A stretch of 64,000 nucleotides of DNA, from contig DATGLS010000004.1 in assembly GCA_035293985.1 (NCBI GenBank), positions 62,001 through 126,000 on the forward strand. Direction: 5' to 3'. The position numbers were made by a program, and so were the translations under genes. The DNA comes from JAVDCA01 sp035293985 (GTDB lineage: Bacteria; Pseudomonadota; Alphaproteobacteria; Rhizobiales; Xanthobacteraceae). Below the pieces are notes generated by a model. It was not told the origin of the DNA. It saw only the letters and a list, made by a program, of their open reading frames with translations, and made no database searches. This document shows, piece by piece, positions 44,089-51,851 of this stretch; position 1 is the first letter of the stretch, and every line of letters starts with the position of its first letter.

Positions 44089-45381
44089 ATGATGCTGCGG
44101 TGGCGCCATGTATGGGGCGTCGTTCGGCATTTTTGCGCCACGACGGCCACGAAGACCTGCACGGAGCCCTGCACGAAGACCTGCACGAAGACGGGCACGA
44201 AGACGGGCATTGCCGCCGGCACGGCTGTCCCGCCGCTCGCGATCGCCGCTTTTGCGGTCGTGGCAGTTGCGCCGCTCGAACGCGGCCGCATGGCGGCCGA
44301 GATGTTCGTGGCCGTCGGGTCGGCAGCGCTCGCGGCTTGCGCCATCTGCCTGATCGTCTCGACGCGGCGACGGCTCGCGCATCTCGAAGCCGCGTGTGTC
44401 TCGCTGCGGCGGCAGAACGACGAGCTGCGCGCGCAATCGGATGCCCTGCTCTCGGGCAAGACGAATCTCGCGAGCCTCACCCGCGAGCTCGAGACCACGC
44501 TCGAGACGATGGACCAGGGCCTCATGACGGTCGACGCACGCGGCATCGTGGTGCAGTGCAATTCGCGCGCGCGCCGCCTGCTCGGCCTGCCCGACGACAT
44601 GATGGCGGCGCGGCCGCGCTTCGTGGACGTGCTCAACTACCAATGGCACACCAACCAGTCGGGCCGCGAGGACGGCTCGTTCGCCGCGTTCGCGGCACGG
44701 CGGCTGGTCGCGGACCGCGCTTATGCGCACGAGCTGCGGCGGCCGGACGGCCGTATCGTCGAGGTGCGCAGCATCCCGCTCGCGACGGGCGGCTTCGTGC
44801 GCACCTACACGGACATCACGGCGCGAAAGGTCGCCGAGGAGCAGGTGCGCTACCTCGCGCGCCACGACGACCTCACGCGGCTCATCAATCGCGCTACGTT
44901 CCGCGAGCGCCTCGGCGAGGCGCTGTCGCTCGCGCGCCAGAGCGGCCGCGGCGTCGCCGTGATGTATCTCGACCTCGATCATTTCAAGGACGTCAACGAT
45001 TCGCGCGGCCACGATGTCGGCGACCGCGTGCTCGCCGACGCGGCGCGGCGCATGCGCATGGCGGTGCGCGCGACCGATACGGTCGCGCGGCTCGGCGGCG
45101 ACGAGTTCGCCGTCATCCTGTCGTTCCTCGACAATGAGAAAACCGCCGACGACATCGGGGCGCGTCTCGTCGCCGCGATTGCCGAACCCTATGCCATCGA
45201 TGCGATGCCGGCGCGGATCGGCGTGTCGATCGGCATCGCGCTTTATCCGCAGGACGGCGGCGCCGCCGACGAGTTGCTGCAGCAGGCGGACCGCGCGCTC
45301 TACGCGGCGAAGCGCGCCGGCCGGGGCACCTACCGCTTCCAGGCCGCCGGCCCGCCGCGGGTCACCGCGGCGCGCAATTGA
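44089..45381 (+). CDS. PAS-GGDEF diguanylate cyclase with an N-terminal repeat
   Basis: A 430-residue protein; ATG 44089 has AGGAG nine bases upstream. Residues 21-40 are a five-fold tetrapeptide repeat (TKTC/TEPC/TKTC/TKTG/TKTG). Two hydrophobic helices follow (about 48-68 and 75-95), then a short coiled coil, a PAS domain (TMDQGLMTVDARGIVVQCN) and GGDEF with RLGGDEFAVI. The RxxD inhibitory site (RATD) is present. It should make c-di-GMP from GTP with product feedback. No EAL domain is present. Confidence 0.88.
   Translation: MMLRWRHVWGVVRHFCATTATKTCTEPCTKTCTKTGTKTGIAAGTAVPPLAIAAFAVVAVAPLERGRMAAEMFVAVGSAALAACAICLIVSTRRRLAHLEAACVSLRRQNDELRAQSDALLSGKTNLASLTRELETTLETMDQGLMTVDARGIVVQCNSRARRLLGLPDDMMAARPRFVDVLNYQWHTNQSGREDGSFAAFAARRLVADRAYAHELRRPDGRIVEVRSIPLATGGFVRTYTDITARKVAEEQVRYLARHDDLTRLINRATFRERLGEALSLARQSGRGVAVMYLDLDHFKDVNDSRGHDVGDRVLADAARRMRMAVRATDTVARLGGDEFAVILSFLDNEKTADDIGARLVAAIAEPYAIDAMPARIGVSIGIALYPQDGGAADELLQQADRALYAAKRAGRGTYRFQAAGPPRVTAARN
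44149..44208. repeat. Five in-frame 12-bp tandem repeats
   Basis: ACGAAGACCTGC, ACGGAGCCCTGC, ACGAAGACCTGC, ACGAAGACGGGC, ACGAAGACGGGC run head to tail inside the GGDEF gene and encode the tetrapeptide repeat in its cytoplasmic N terminus. Copy changes would keep the frame. Confidence 0.9.
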
Positions 45382-45529
45382 GTCGGCGACGCCGCCGGCT
45401 CGGCGCACGTCTTCGCCGGCATTTCATAAGTAGCACTACGTATGTTTGACGGTGGATCGTCGAATTCGCGGCAGATTTTCAGAAAATGGCGCCGCGTCTA
45501 TCCGCGTAATACCATCCGTTGATGGTCGA

Positions 45530-45544
45530 TTAGCCGAAACTTAA
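45530..45544 (+). promoter_or_regulatory. CtrA-like box (TTAG-N7-TTAA) upstream of a chemotaxis receptor
   Basis: TTAG, seven bases, TTAA, one mismatch from TTAA-N7-TTAA, 50 bp before ATG 45595. CtrA controls chemotaxis and motility genes in several Alphaproteobacteria, which makes the position plausible. Confidence 0.4.
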
Positions 45545-45594
45545 GACGATTCGCCTGTGCTTGTGATGCTTCCTCATTGCAAGGAATTCATCGC

Positions 45595-47598
45595 ATGTCG
45601 TTTCTCCAGCTTCGCATCAAAGGCCGGCTCTATGCCGGGTTCGCCGCCCTCGTGCTGTTCGGTGTCGGGCTTGCAGCCTTCGCGGTCTGGCAGCTCACGG
45701 CCGTCAGTCGCCAAGTGAACAAGATGACGGCGCTCTCCGACAGCACGGTCCGGGTGCTGCGGGTCTCGTCCGATCTGCAGGCGATGCGGCGTGCGACGCT
45801 GCGCTACGTGTTCGATCATGACCAGGGATCGGCGCAGGAGGCGGAACAGCGCTCGCAGAGCTCGATCGAGCTCTTGCAGGCCGCCGCCGCCACCACGCTC
45901 TCGGAGGAGCGGCGCCGGACCTACCAGGCGCTCGTGGAGGCGGTGAAAAGCCTGCGCGACAAGCGCGCCGAGCTGATTGCGGCGGTCGACAAGACCGCCG
46001 CCGCCAAGGCGATCCTCTTTCCGGTCGGCGACAAGCTCGCGGCGGACGTCAACAAGGTCGTCGAGACGGCGCGTGGCACCGCGGCGGCGGCGAACGCAGT
46101 CGATGTCGAGCGCGACGTGCTGCTGGTGCGCATCGCCAACTGGCGGTTCCTGGCGACGCGCGACGCGGCGGGCGTCGCCACCTTCAAGACCAGCATCGGG
46201 AGGGCGCAGAAATCGATCGCCGCGCTCGAATCCGGCGAGCTCACCCCGGCATTGCGCGCGGCACTCGATTCCGCCAAGGCGAACCTCGGCGACTATGCCA
46301 AAGCGTTCGATGCGGCGGCGCCGAGCCTGCTGGCGAGCGACACGGCCTTCTACAAGTCGGTCACCCCGGCGATCGTCGATGCCATCGCCAAGCTCGATAC
46401 GGCCATGGAGTCGCTCACACGCGAGCTGAAAGCGACACACGACGAGACCAACGGCGCGATTTCGAGCACGATCACGTTGCAGGAAATCATCGCCGGCCTC
46501 GCGCTGCTGGTCGGCGGTTTCCTCGCCTTCATGATCGCGCGCGGCATCATCCGCCCGCTCTCCGGCCTCACCGGCGGCATGCGCGAGCTCGCCTCGGGCA
46601 ATTTCGACGTGGTGCTGCCGGGCCTCGGCCGCCGTGACGAGATCGGCGACATGGCGGGCGCGGTCGAGGAGTTCAAGCTCAAGGCCGCCGAGAAGGCGCG
46701 CCGCGAGGCGGAGGCGAAGGCCGAGCAGGACCAGATCGCCGCGCGTCAGCGCCGGGCCGCCATGCTCGAGCTCGCCGATACCTTCGAGGCCGCGGTCGGC
46801 GAGATCGTCGATACGGTATCCTCGGCCTCGACCGAGCTCGAAGCCTCGGCAAGCTCGCTGAGCAAGACCGCCGAGACGGCGCAGCAGCTCTCGGCCTCCG
46901 CGGCGGCGGCCTCGGAGGAAGCCTCCACCAACGTGCAGGCGGTCGCGAGCGCGACCGAAGAGCTCTCCTCCTCGGTGCGCGAGATCGGCCGCCAGGTCGA
47001 GGAATCGAACAAGATCGCCGGCGAGGCGGTGCGCCAGGCGGGCGCGACCGACGCGCGTATGACCGAGCTGTCGAAATCGGCCGAGCGCATCGGCGACGTG
47101 CTCCAGCTCATCACCACGATCGCCGAGCAGACCAACCTGCTCGCGCTCAACGCGACCATCGAGGCGGCGCGCGCCGGCGAGGCCGGCAAGGGCTTCGCGG
47201 TGGTCGCGCAGGAGGTCAAGCAGCTCGCGGCGCAGACCGCCAAGGCGACTGGCGAGATCGGCCAGCAGATCGCCGGCATGCAAACCTCGACCGAAGGCTC
47301 GGTCGCGGCGATCAAGGAGATCAGCGGCACCATCGCCCGCATCTCGTCGATCGCCTCGACCATCGCGGCCGCAGTCGAGGAGCAAGGCGCCGCGACCCAG
47401 GAGATCTCGCGCAACGTCCAGCAGGCGGCCGTGGGCGCGACCCAGGTCGCCGCCAACGTCACCGACGTCAATCGCGGCGCGGGCGAGACCGGCGCCGCCT
47501 CCGCCCAGGTGCTGTCCTCGGCACGGACGCTGTCGAAGGAAAGCAACCGCCTCAAGCTCGAGGTCGGCAAGTTCCTTGCCACCGTGCGCGCCGCCTGA
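45595..47598 (+). CDS. Methyl-accepting chemotaxis protein
   Basis: A 667-residue receptor; ATG 45595 has AAGGAA nine bases upstream. Transmembrane helices at about 10-32 and 300-322 flank a helical periplasmic sensor of about 265 residues. A HAMP domain follows (IIRPLSGLTGGMRELASGN), then the signalling domain with the conserved hairpin ERIGDVLQLITTIAEQTNLL and ALNATIEAARAGEAGKGFAV. The sensed compound is unknown. No other che genes are in the window. Confidence 0.93.
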   Translation: MSFLQLRIKGRLYAGFAALVLFGVGLAAFAVWQLTAVSRQVNKMTALSDSTVRVLRVSSDLQAMRRATLRYVFDHDQGSAQEAEQRSQSSIELLQAAAATTLSEERRRTYQALVEAVKSLRDKRAELIAAVDKTAAAKAILFPVGDKLAADVNKVVETARGTAAAANAVDVERDVLLVRIANWRFLATRDAAGVATFKTSIGRAQKSIAALESGELTPALRAALDSAKANLGDYAKAFDAAAPSLLASDTAFYKSVTPAIVDAIAKLDTAMESLTRELKATHDETNGAISSTITLQEIIAGLALLVGGFLAFMIARGIIRPLSGLTGGMRELASGNFDVVLPGLGRRDEIGDMAGAVEEFKLKAAEKARREAEAKAEQDQIAARQRRAAMLELADTFEAAVGEIVDTVSSASTELEASASSLSKTAETAQQLSASAAAASEEASTNVQAVASATEELSSSVREIGRQVEESNKIAGEAVRQAGATDARMTELSKSAERIGDVLQLITTIAEQTNLLALNATIEAARAGEAGKGFAVVAQEVKQLAAQTAKATGEIGQQIAGMQTSTEGSVAAIKEISGTIARISSIASTIAAAVEEQGAATQEISRNVQQAAVGATQVAANVTDVNRGAGETGAASAQVLSSARTLSKESNRLKLEVGKFLATVRAA

Positions 47599-47680
47599 TC
47601 TCGTCGGTGCTGGCCTTGATGCGCCCCGTCATGCCCGGGCTCGTCCAGGCTTGTCCGGGCATCACGCTGCTGCAAAAGGC

Positions 47681-48145
47681 CTACGCGACCGCGGCCGGCG
47701 GCGGGTGGCCCCTGAAGTCGCGCAGGATCTCTTCGACCTGGTGCGCGCGGAACGGCTTTGGCAGCGGCGGCAGCATCACGAGACCATGGCGCTCGCCGAC
47801 TCGCATGACGTTCTGCATCACCGCGTGCAGCCCGCTGATCAGCACGATGGCGCCGCCGTAGTGGCGTTCGCCCAGGGCGCGGATGACGTCGATCGCGTCG
47901 AACCCGCGCATTGCGAGATCGAGAAACAGGACGTCCGGGGCCGCGCGCATGCACGCCTCGGCGACGTCGCCGGCGGTGCGCCAGTCCGCCGAGCCGATCT
48001 CGGGCGAGCCGACCTGTCGATTGCCGAGGATTCGCCGCAAGGTCAGACGGATCGCCGGATCATCGTCGACGATCATGCATGTCGGCCGCAAGACCTGCCG
48101 TTTCTCGGGCTGATTGTCCGCTTGATTGTCCGCCTGACTGCCCAT
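47681..48145 (-). CDS. Single-domain response regulator (receiver)
   Basis: A 154-residue receiver starting at MGSQADNQADNQ (ATG 48145). Asp26-28 (VDDDP) form the acidic pocket, Asp76 in VLFLDLAMRG is the phosphoacceptor, and LPKPF carries the conserved Lys. No output domain. The N-terminal ADNQADNQ arises from a short DNA repeat. It converges on the chemotaxis receptor gene, so a role in chemotaxis is possible. Confidence 0.82.
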   Translation of the reverse strand: MGSQADNQADNQPEKRQVLRPTCMIVDDDPAIRLTLRRILGNRQVGSPEIGSADWRTAGDVAEACMRAAPDVLFLDLAMRGFDAIDVIRALGERHYGGAIVLISGLHAVMQNVMRVGERHGLVMLPPLPKPFRAHQVEEILRDFRGHPPPAAVA

Positions 48146-48257
48146 CGCGGAGCTGGTCTTCCTTGTGGCGCGCCCACGACTGCTTAGAAGCACGAGAACG
48201 GTTGCTGCGCGGTTGCGACGCTCCTAGGTAGTTGTAGCTACGGAGCCACAAATAAAA

Positions 48258-48297
48258 CGCGCCGGGCGCAACGCCGTAAGGCGTCGTGCCCGGCGCG
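48258..48297 (-). terminator. Hairpin with T-rich tail on the minus strand
   Basis: CGCGCCGGGC and GCCCGGCGCG pair perfectly, extended inside by ACGCC/GGCGT. Read on the minus strand it is followed by TTTTATTTG, so it should end transcription of the small gene at 48358-48570. Confidence 0.7.
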
Positions 48298-48357
48298 CCG
48301 CGGCCCCCACCGCGCTTGGCAACCGTATTCGGCAACCGTCGGATCGGCAGATCTTTT

Positions 48358-48570
48358 TTAATGGAGAGTCGGAGACTCGGGATGGACGCGCACGCGGCGC
48401 AGGCGCTCGATCTCGGCCATGACGCGGACGAACTTCAGCGGATCGTGCGAGGTGCGTGGGCAATCGGCCGCGATGGTGCGCGTATCGGACGACAGGATGA
48501 TTCCGAGCCGTGAGGGCGGGGAGTCGACGCGATCGATCGGGAATGCCGAGGGTTTACGCGTGCGGGGCAT
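48358..48570 (-). CDS. Small conserved-looking hypothetical protein
   Basis: A 70-residue protein, MPRTRKPSAFPIDRVDSPPS onwards. ATG 48570 has GGAAGG six bases upstream and a terminator follows its stop, which together support a real gene. It has a basic N terminus, and the C-terminal half (LKFVRVMAEIERLRRVRV) should be a helix. I do not recognise a family. Confidence 0.55.
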   Translation of the reverse strand: MPRTRKPSAFPIDRVDSPPSRLGIILSSDTRTIAADCPRTSHDPLKFVRVMAEIERLRRVRVHPESPTLH

Positions 48571-48710
48571 TTTCAACCTTCCAATTCGCGGGGCGCCGCT
48601 TGCGCTCCAGTGACCCCCCGGTCGAGAAAATGCATACATCATCCGCTGACGCTGCGGCATCCGGTCGAATACGTAACTTTGGAACGCTGTTGGCGCTGAG
48701 CGCCGACAAG

Positions 48711-48744
48711 AAAAGAGCCGGCCCGCACGGCGGACCGGCTCTTT
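48711..48744 (-). terminator. Rho-independent terminator after the SRPBCC gene
   Basis: AAAGAGCCGG and CCGGCTCTTT form a perfect 10-bp stem. On the minus strand the second arm runs into CTCTTTTCTTG. It lies about 40 bp after the SRPBCC stop codon at 48784. Confidence 0.8.
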
Positions 48745-48783
48745 CATGGCGCGCGCTGTCGCTCGACGGGCGATGCGCTGACC

Positions 48784-49266
48784 TCAGGCGAGGCTCGTCG
48801 CATAGCTCTCCAGACGATCGATGGTCTGCGTCCAGCCCATCTCCATGCCCTCGAGCATGCTCGCGGCGGCCGGCGCGAGGCCGGTGGCGCGCATCACGAC
48901 GGTAACGCGCGTTTTGCCGCCCTCCTCCGCGAACGTCACGGTGGTATGGCCCTCCAGCAAAGGACGATCGTCGGCGTCGACCGGGAAGTTGGTGAAGACG
49001 AGGCGCAGCGGCGCCAGCACCTCGGTGAAGACGCCGCGCATCGGATAGTCGGTGCCGTCCGGCCCGCGCATGACGATGTAGAGCTTGCCGCCCACCCGCG
49101 CGTCGACCTCGCACACCGGGTTGGTGAACCCGTGGGGGCCCCACCAGCGCGCGAGATGCGCCGGATCGGTCCACGCCTTGAACACGAGGTCGCGCGGAGC
49201 TGCGATCACGCGCGAGATCGTGACCTCGCGCTGCATCGGCGCGGTGTTGCTTGCCGCGCCGCTCAT
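48784..49266 (-). CDS. SRPBCC (AHSA1-like) family protein
   Basis: A 160-residue protein of the START/Bet v1-like fold, activator of Hsp90 ATPase homologue 1-like subgroup. It begins with VTISRVIAAPRDLVFKAWTDP, then HLARWWGPHGFTNPVCEVD, both typical of the family. It binds a hydrophobic ligand in a deep pocket; the ligand is not known. It is the last gene of an operon with an ArsR regulator. Its ATG overlaps the stop of the mini-ORF upstream (ATGA). Confidence 0.9.
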   Translation of the reverse strand: MSGAASNTAPMQREVTISRVIAAPRDLVFKAWTDPAHLARWWGPHGFTNPVCEVDARVGGKLYIVMRGPDGTDYPMRGVFTEVLAPLRLVFTNFPVDADDRPLLEGHTTVTFAEEGGKTRVTVVMRATGLAPAAASMLEGMEMGWTQTIDRLESYATSLA

Positions 49267-49337
49267 CGGATGCCCCCGTCGAGCTGATGTTGGGCCTGAC
49301 TCTGCGGTGGCGGCTTCATTTGCGCGTCAGCGGACAT
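49263..49337 (-). CDS. 24-residue coupling mini-ORF between arsR and the SRPBCC gene
   Basis: ATG 49337 has GAGGTGA about five bases upstream. It encodes MSADAQMKPPPQSQAQHQLD and four more residues; the TGA overlaps the ATG of the SRPBCC gene. The arsR stop lies only 8 bp before its start. The tight layout suggests translational coupling more than a functional peptide. Confidence 0.5.
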   Translation of the reverse strand: MSADAQMKPPPQSQAQHQLDGGIR

Positions 49338-49345
49338 GGTTCACC

Positions 49346-49768
49346 TCACTCCGGTTCTGATTCGGATTTCGACTCTGGTTTTGCGCTTGCGTTCGGACGC
49401 GGCAGCTTTCTGCGGCCGCGCTTCTTCTCCTTGGCCACCTTGGCCTCGTTCGCCTGCAGCTCCTGCAGGTAGTCGTCGAGCCGGTCGAGGCTCTGTTCCC
49501 AGAACCGGCGATAGCTCTCGATCCACGCGGCGACGTCCTTGAGCGGAGCGGCCTGCAGCCGGCATGGGCGCCATTGTGCCTCCCGGCCACGCGCGATCAG
49601 GCCGGCGCGCTCCAGCACCTTGAGGTGCTTGGAGACCGCCGGAAGGCTCATGGCGAAGGGCTGGGCAAGTTCCGTGACCGCGGTTTCGCCCAGCGCGAGG
49701 CGCGCCAGGATCGCGCGGCGGGTCGGATCGGCAAGAGCCGCAAACGTCTGGCTGAGAGGATCGCTCAT
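49346..49768 (-). CDS. ArsR-family transcriptional regulator
   Basis: A 140-residue winged-helix regulator starting MSDPLSQTFAALADPTRRAI at ATG 49768. The recognition helix region MSLPAVSKHLKVLERAGLI is intact. No metal-binding Cys cluster is present, so it belongs to the common subgroup paired with SRPBCC proteins that does not sense arsenic. The Lys/Arg/Ser/Glu-rich tail of about 30 residues is unusual. It likely represses its own operon through the palindrome in its promoter. Confidence 0.92.
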   Translation of the reverse strand: MSDPLSQTFAALADPTRRAILARLALGETAVTELAQPFAMSLPAVSKHLKVLERAGLIARGREAQWRPCRLQAAPLKDVAAWIESYRRFWEQSLDRLDDYLQELQANEAKVAKEKKRGRRKLPRPNASAKPESKSESEPE

Positions 49769-49780
49769 TGAACCCACCAG

Positions 49781-49826
49781 TTAATTAACTTGACGGTTTA
49801 ATAAAGCTTCTGTTGACGCATGTCAA
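49781..49826 (-). promoter_or_regulatory. Sigma-70 promoter and operator-like palindrome of the arsR operon
   Basis: On the minus strand TTGACA (49826-49821), a 17-bp spacer and TATTAA (49803-49798) form a good housekeeping promoter 30 bp before arsR. A perfect palindrome GTTAATTAAC follows at 49790-49781, where a bound repressor would block transcription. Confidence 0.75.
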
Positions 49827-50164
49827 GCGTGCGCCATCCGCAGCTTGACGGTTTTTCGTCGAACCGGCTAAACGTGGCGCCCTCCGGAAATGCAAAATCA
49901 TCACACCCCGATCACGATCGCGATGGACGGCCTTCCGCGCTGCGGCGCGGCGTCCTATCTCGTTCGTGCCACGGTCACATGGCTGTGCTTTACACGCCGC
50001 CGTGGACCCGGAGCGCGGTGATGCGCGTTAGCGCATATCCCGGAGAAAGCCGGTCCCGAGCTCGCCTGGACTTGACCAAGGGGCATGCCGGTTCGCCGAT
50101 CAGGATATGCGCTCGGGTACGAGTCACCGAATGCAGTCGATCCCACTGAGCAACATGGAATGAA
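49827..50164. other. Intergenic region between divergent arsR and DUF6481 genes
   Basis: No gene or clear regulatory motif is recognised in this stretch beyond the arsR promoter at its left edge. Short reading frames here are arginine-rich and look like out-of-frame noise. Confidence 0.45.
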
Positions 50165-50551
50165 ATGAGCTTCTTCAAGCGACAGCCCGAATACCTGGAC
50201 CGCCAAGCCAACGCCGCGAAAGCCAAGAGCGCCCTGCTCGACAAGTTTCGCGCCAATCAGGAGTCGGAAGACGACTTCGCCAAGCGGCAAGCCGTTCTCT
50301 TGGAAATCCGCCTCGCCCGCGAGGAGCGGGAGGCAAAGCGCAAGGCCGAGGCCGAGGCCGCCCGCAAGGCCGAGGAAGAGCGTCTCGCCCGGCTGAAGGC
50401 CGAGGAAGAGGCGCGCGCCGCGGCGCTCGCGGCGGAGCAGAAGGCGCGACGCGACGAGCGTTACGCCTCACGCAAGAAGCGCAAGAAGGGCCTGCGCTAC
50501 GCACGTCCGACCGGAACCGGGTCGAGCGCCGGCGCGGGCGCCGAGAAGTAA
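50165..50551 (+). CDS. DUF6481 family protein, charged helix
   Basis: A 128-residue basic and acidic protein. It starts MSFFKRQPEYLDRQANAAKA and then has a long Glu/Ala/Arg/Lys helix (about residues 55-115), as in DUF6481 proteins of Rhizobiales. No signal or membrane segment. Function of the family is unknown. Confidence 0.75.
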   Translation: MSFFKRQPEYLDRQANAAKAKSALLDKFRANQESEDDFAKRQAVLLEIRLAREEREAKRKAEAEAARKAEEERLARLKAEEEARAAALAAEQKARRDERYASRKKRKKGLRYARPTGTGSSAGAGAEK

Positions 50552-50581
50552 GGCAAGTCGGCGCGACAAACGAAATCCGAC

Positions 50582-50597
50582 GGACCCTTGCGGGTCC
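50582..50597. terminator. Small hairpin between convergent genes
   Basis: GGACCC-TTGC-GGGTCC forms a 6-bp stem between the DUF6481 stop and the BA14K-like stop. It has no strong T-run in either direction, though the minus strand continues TCGGATTTCGTTTG, so it may work weakly for the minus gene. Confidence 0.4.
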
Positions 50598-50644
50598 GCC
50601 GGACATTCGTGCGCGTCGTCGCGTTCGGGCGCGTCGGTCCGCCC

Positions 50645-51139
50645 TTACGGGCAGGGATGCCGCACGCCGTCGGTGCCGAGATAGGTGCCGGTGCGCGGAT
50701 CATAGGAGTGGAAGCGACGGGCGCAGTAAGCGGCCGCATCGCCGCCGGGGGCCGGCCCCTCATAATACGCCGGCGCTGGGCCGTACCCCGGCGCAGGACC
50801 GTAGACCGGTGCCGGTGCCGGATAGTACGGGCCGGCTCCGTAGTAGTACGGGCCGCCCCCATAGTAGTAAGGGACGCCGTAGTACCCGTAGCCGGGCCCG
50901 TAATAGTACGGGGCTGCGAGCGCTCCGCCGATGATCGCGCCAGCGACGAAGCCGGCGCCGACGCCACAGCCCCAGCAACCACCATGGCCCCAGTGTCCGC
51001 CCCAGCGGACATGCTCCAGCGCGCTCGGCGCGGCCATTTGCAGCGCAGCGATCGGCGCCGCCGATGCCGGATTCGCCAGCATGGCGGTCCCGGCGCCCGC
51101 GAGCAGCGCGGCGGCCAGAAGCCTCTTCGCGTTCGACAT
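50645..51139 (-). CDS. BA14K-like exported protein, Tyr/Gly/Pro-rich
   Basis: A 164-residue protein starting MSNAKRLLAAALLAGAG at ATG 51139, with a signal peptide ending ASA. The middle is rich in Gly, Tyr and Pro (repeats such as YYYGPGYGYYG). The C terminus AAYCARRFHSYDPRTGTYLG then TDGVRHPC is the BA14K motif first described for a Brucella immunoreactive protein with lectin-like activity. It is probably periplasmic or on the surface. Confidence 0.88.
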   Translation of the reverse strand: MSNAKRLLAAALLAGAGTAMLANPASAAPIAALQMAAPSALEHVRWGGHWGHGGCWGCGVGAGFVAGAIIGGALAAPYYYGPGYGYYGVPYYYGGGPYYYGAGPYYPAPAPVYGPAPGYGPAPAYYEGPAPGGDAAAYCARRFHSYDPRTGTYLGTDGVRHPCP

Positions 51140-51344
51140 GTTCGTCCTCTGATTGTTGACGATTGAAAAAATCGCGACGCCGTAAGGATAGCAAAAATTC
51201 GGGCCCGCGTGTGTCAAACCGCGGCATCATCGATTCGGCCCGCCCCTGACGTTGCGGTCACTCCGCCGCGGCCGTGCTGCTTGATTCAAGCCGGTGCCGG
51301 GCCAGAATGGCACAGCGATTCCCAGCCGGCCAAGGAGGACATCG

Positions 51345-51713
51345 GTGAAAGCGAGGCCATTTCGGCTGCTGTCCGACGCAGCACTCCTGGCGCTCCTCGT
51401 CGCGCCTTTGACCGGGCCGGCAACCGCCGCCGAGTACACCACCCTCGCCTACGGTGGCATCACCTGCGAAGCCTGGACCAATGCCCGCGCCGGCAAGGCC
51501 CAGGACGCCGCCGTCTACGAGGCGTGGATTCTCGGATTTCTCAGTGCCTACAATGCGTTCGTATTCAAGGGGCCGAACGTGGCGGCCGGCTCCGATTTCG
51601 ACGCGCTGCGCAGCATGGTCGACGACCATTGCAAGGAGAGGCCGAAGGACGATCTCGACTCGGCCGCACAGGCGCTGATCAAGCAGCTGCTGGCGAAAAA
51701 CCCTCCGCAGTAG
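51345..51713 (+). CDS. Small exported protein with an HdeA/HdeB-like fold
   Basis: A 122-residue protein; GTG 51345 has AAGGAGG six bases upstream. Signal peptide ends TAAEY. The mature part is about 95 residues, helical, with one Cys pair (ITCEAW and DDHCKE) placed as in HdeA-type acid chaperones. The family assignment is by size and Cys spacing only; acid protection is not claimed. The operon context gives no hint. Confidence 0.65.
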   Translation: MKARPFRLLSDAALLALLVAPLTGPATAAEYTTLAYGGITCEAWTNARAGKAQDAAVYEAWILGFLSAYNAFVFKGPNVAAGSDFDALRSMVDDHCKERPKDDLDSAAQALIKQLLAKNPPQ

Positions 51714-51851
51714 TGGGCTAAGGCGGCCGAAGTGCCTGCGATGCGGCACCGCGTCAAACCCGCGTGCCCACGCGTGAACCACCTCTGCGTGCGCACGGTG
51801 GGCGGGACTTGCGTGCGATAGATCGAGACGGCTCGGCCGCCTTGCCCACAA

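Noticed and set aside
45574..47385. Minus-strand open frame of 603 codons
   Set aside because: Antisense to the chemotaxis receptor, whose domains are complete; the frame is low-complexity Arg/Leu/Gly.
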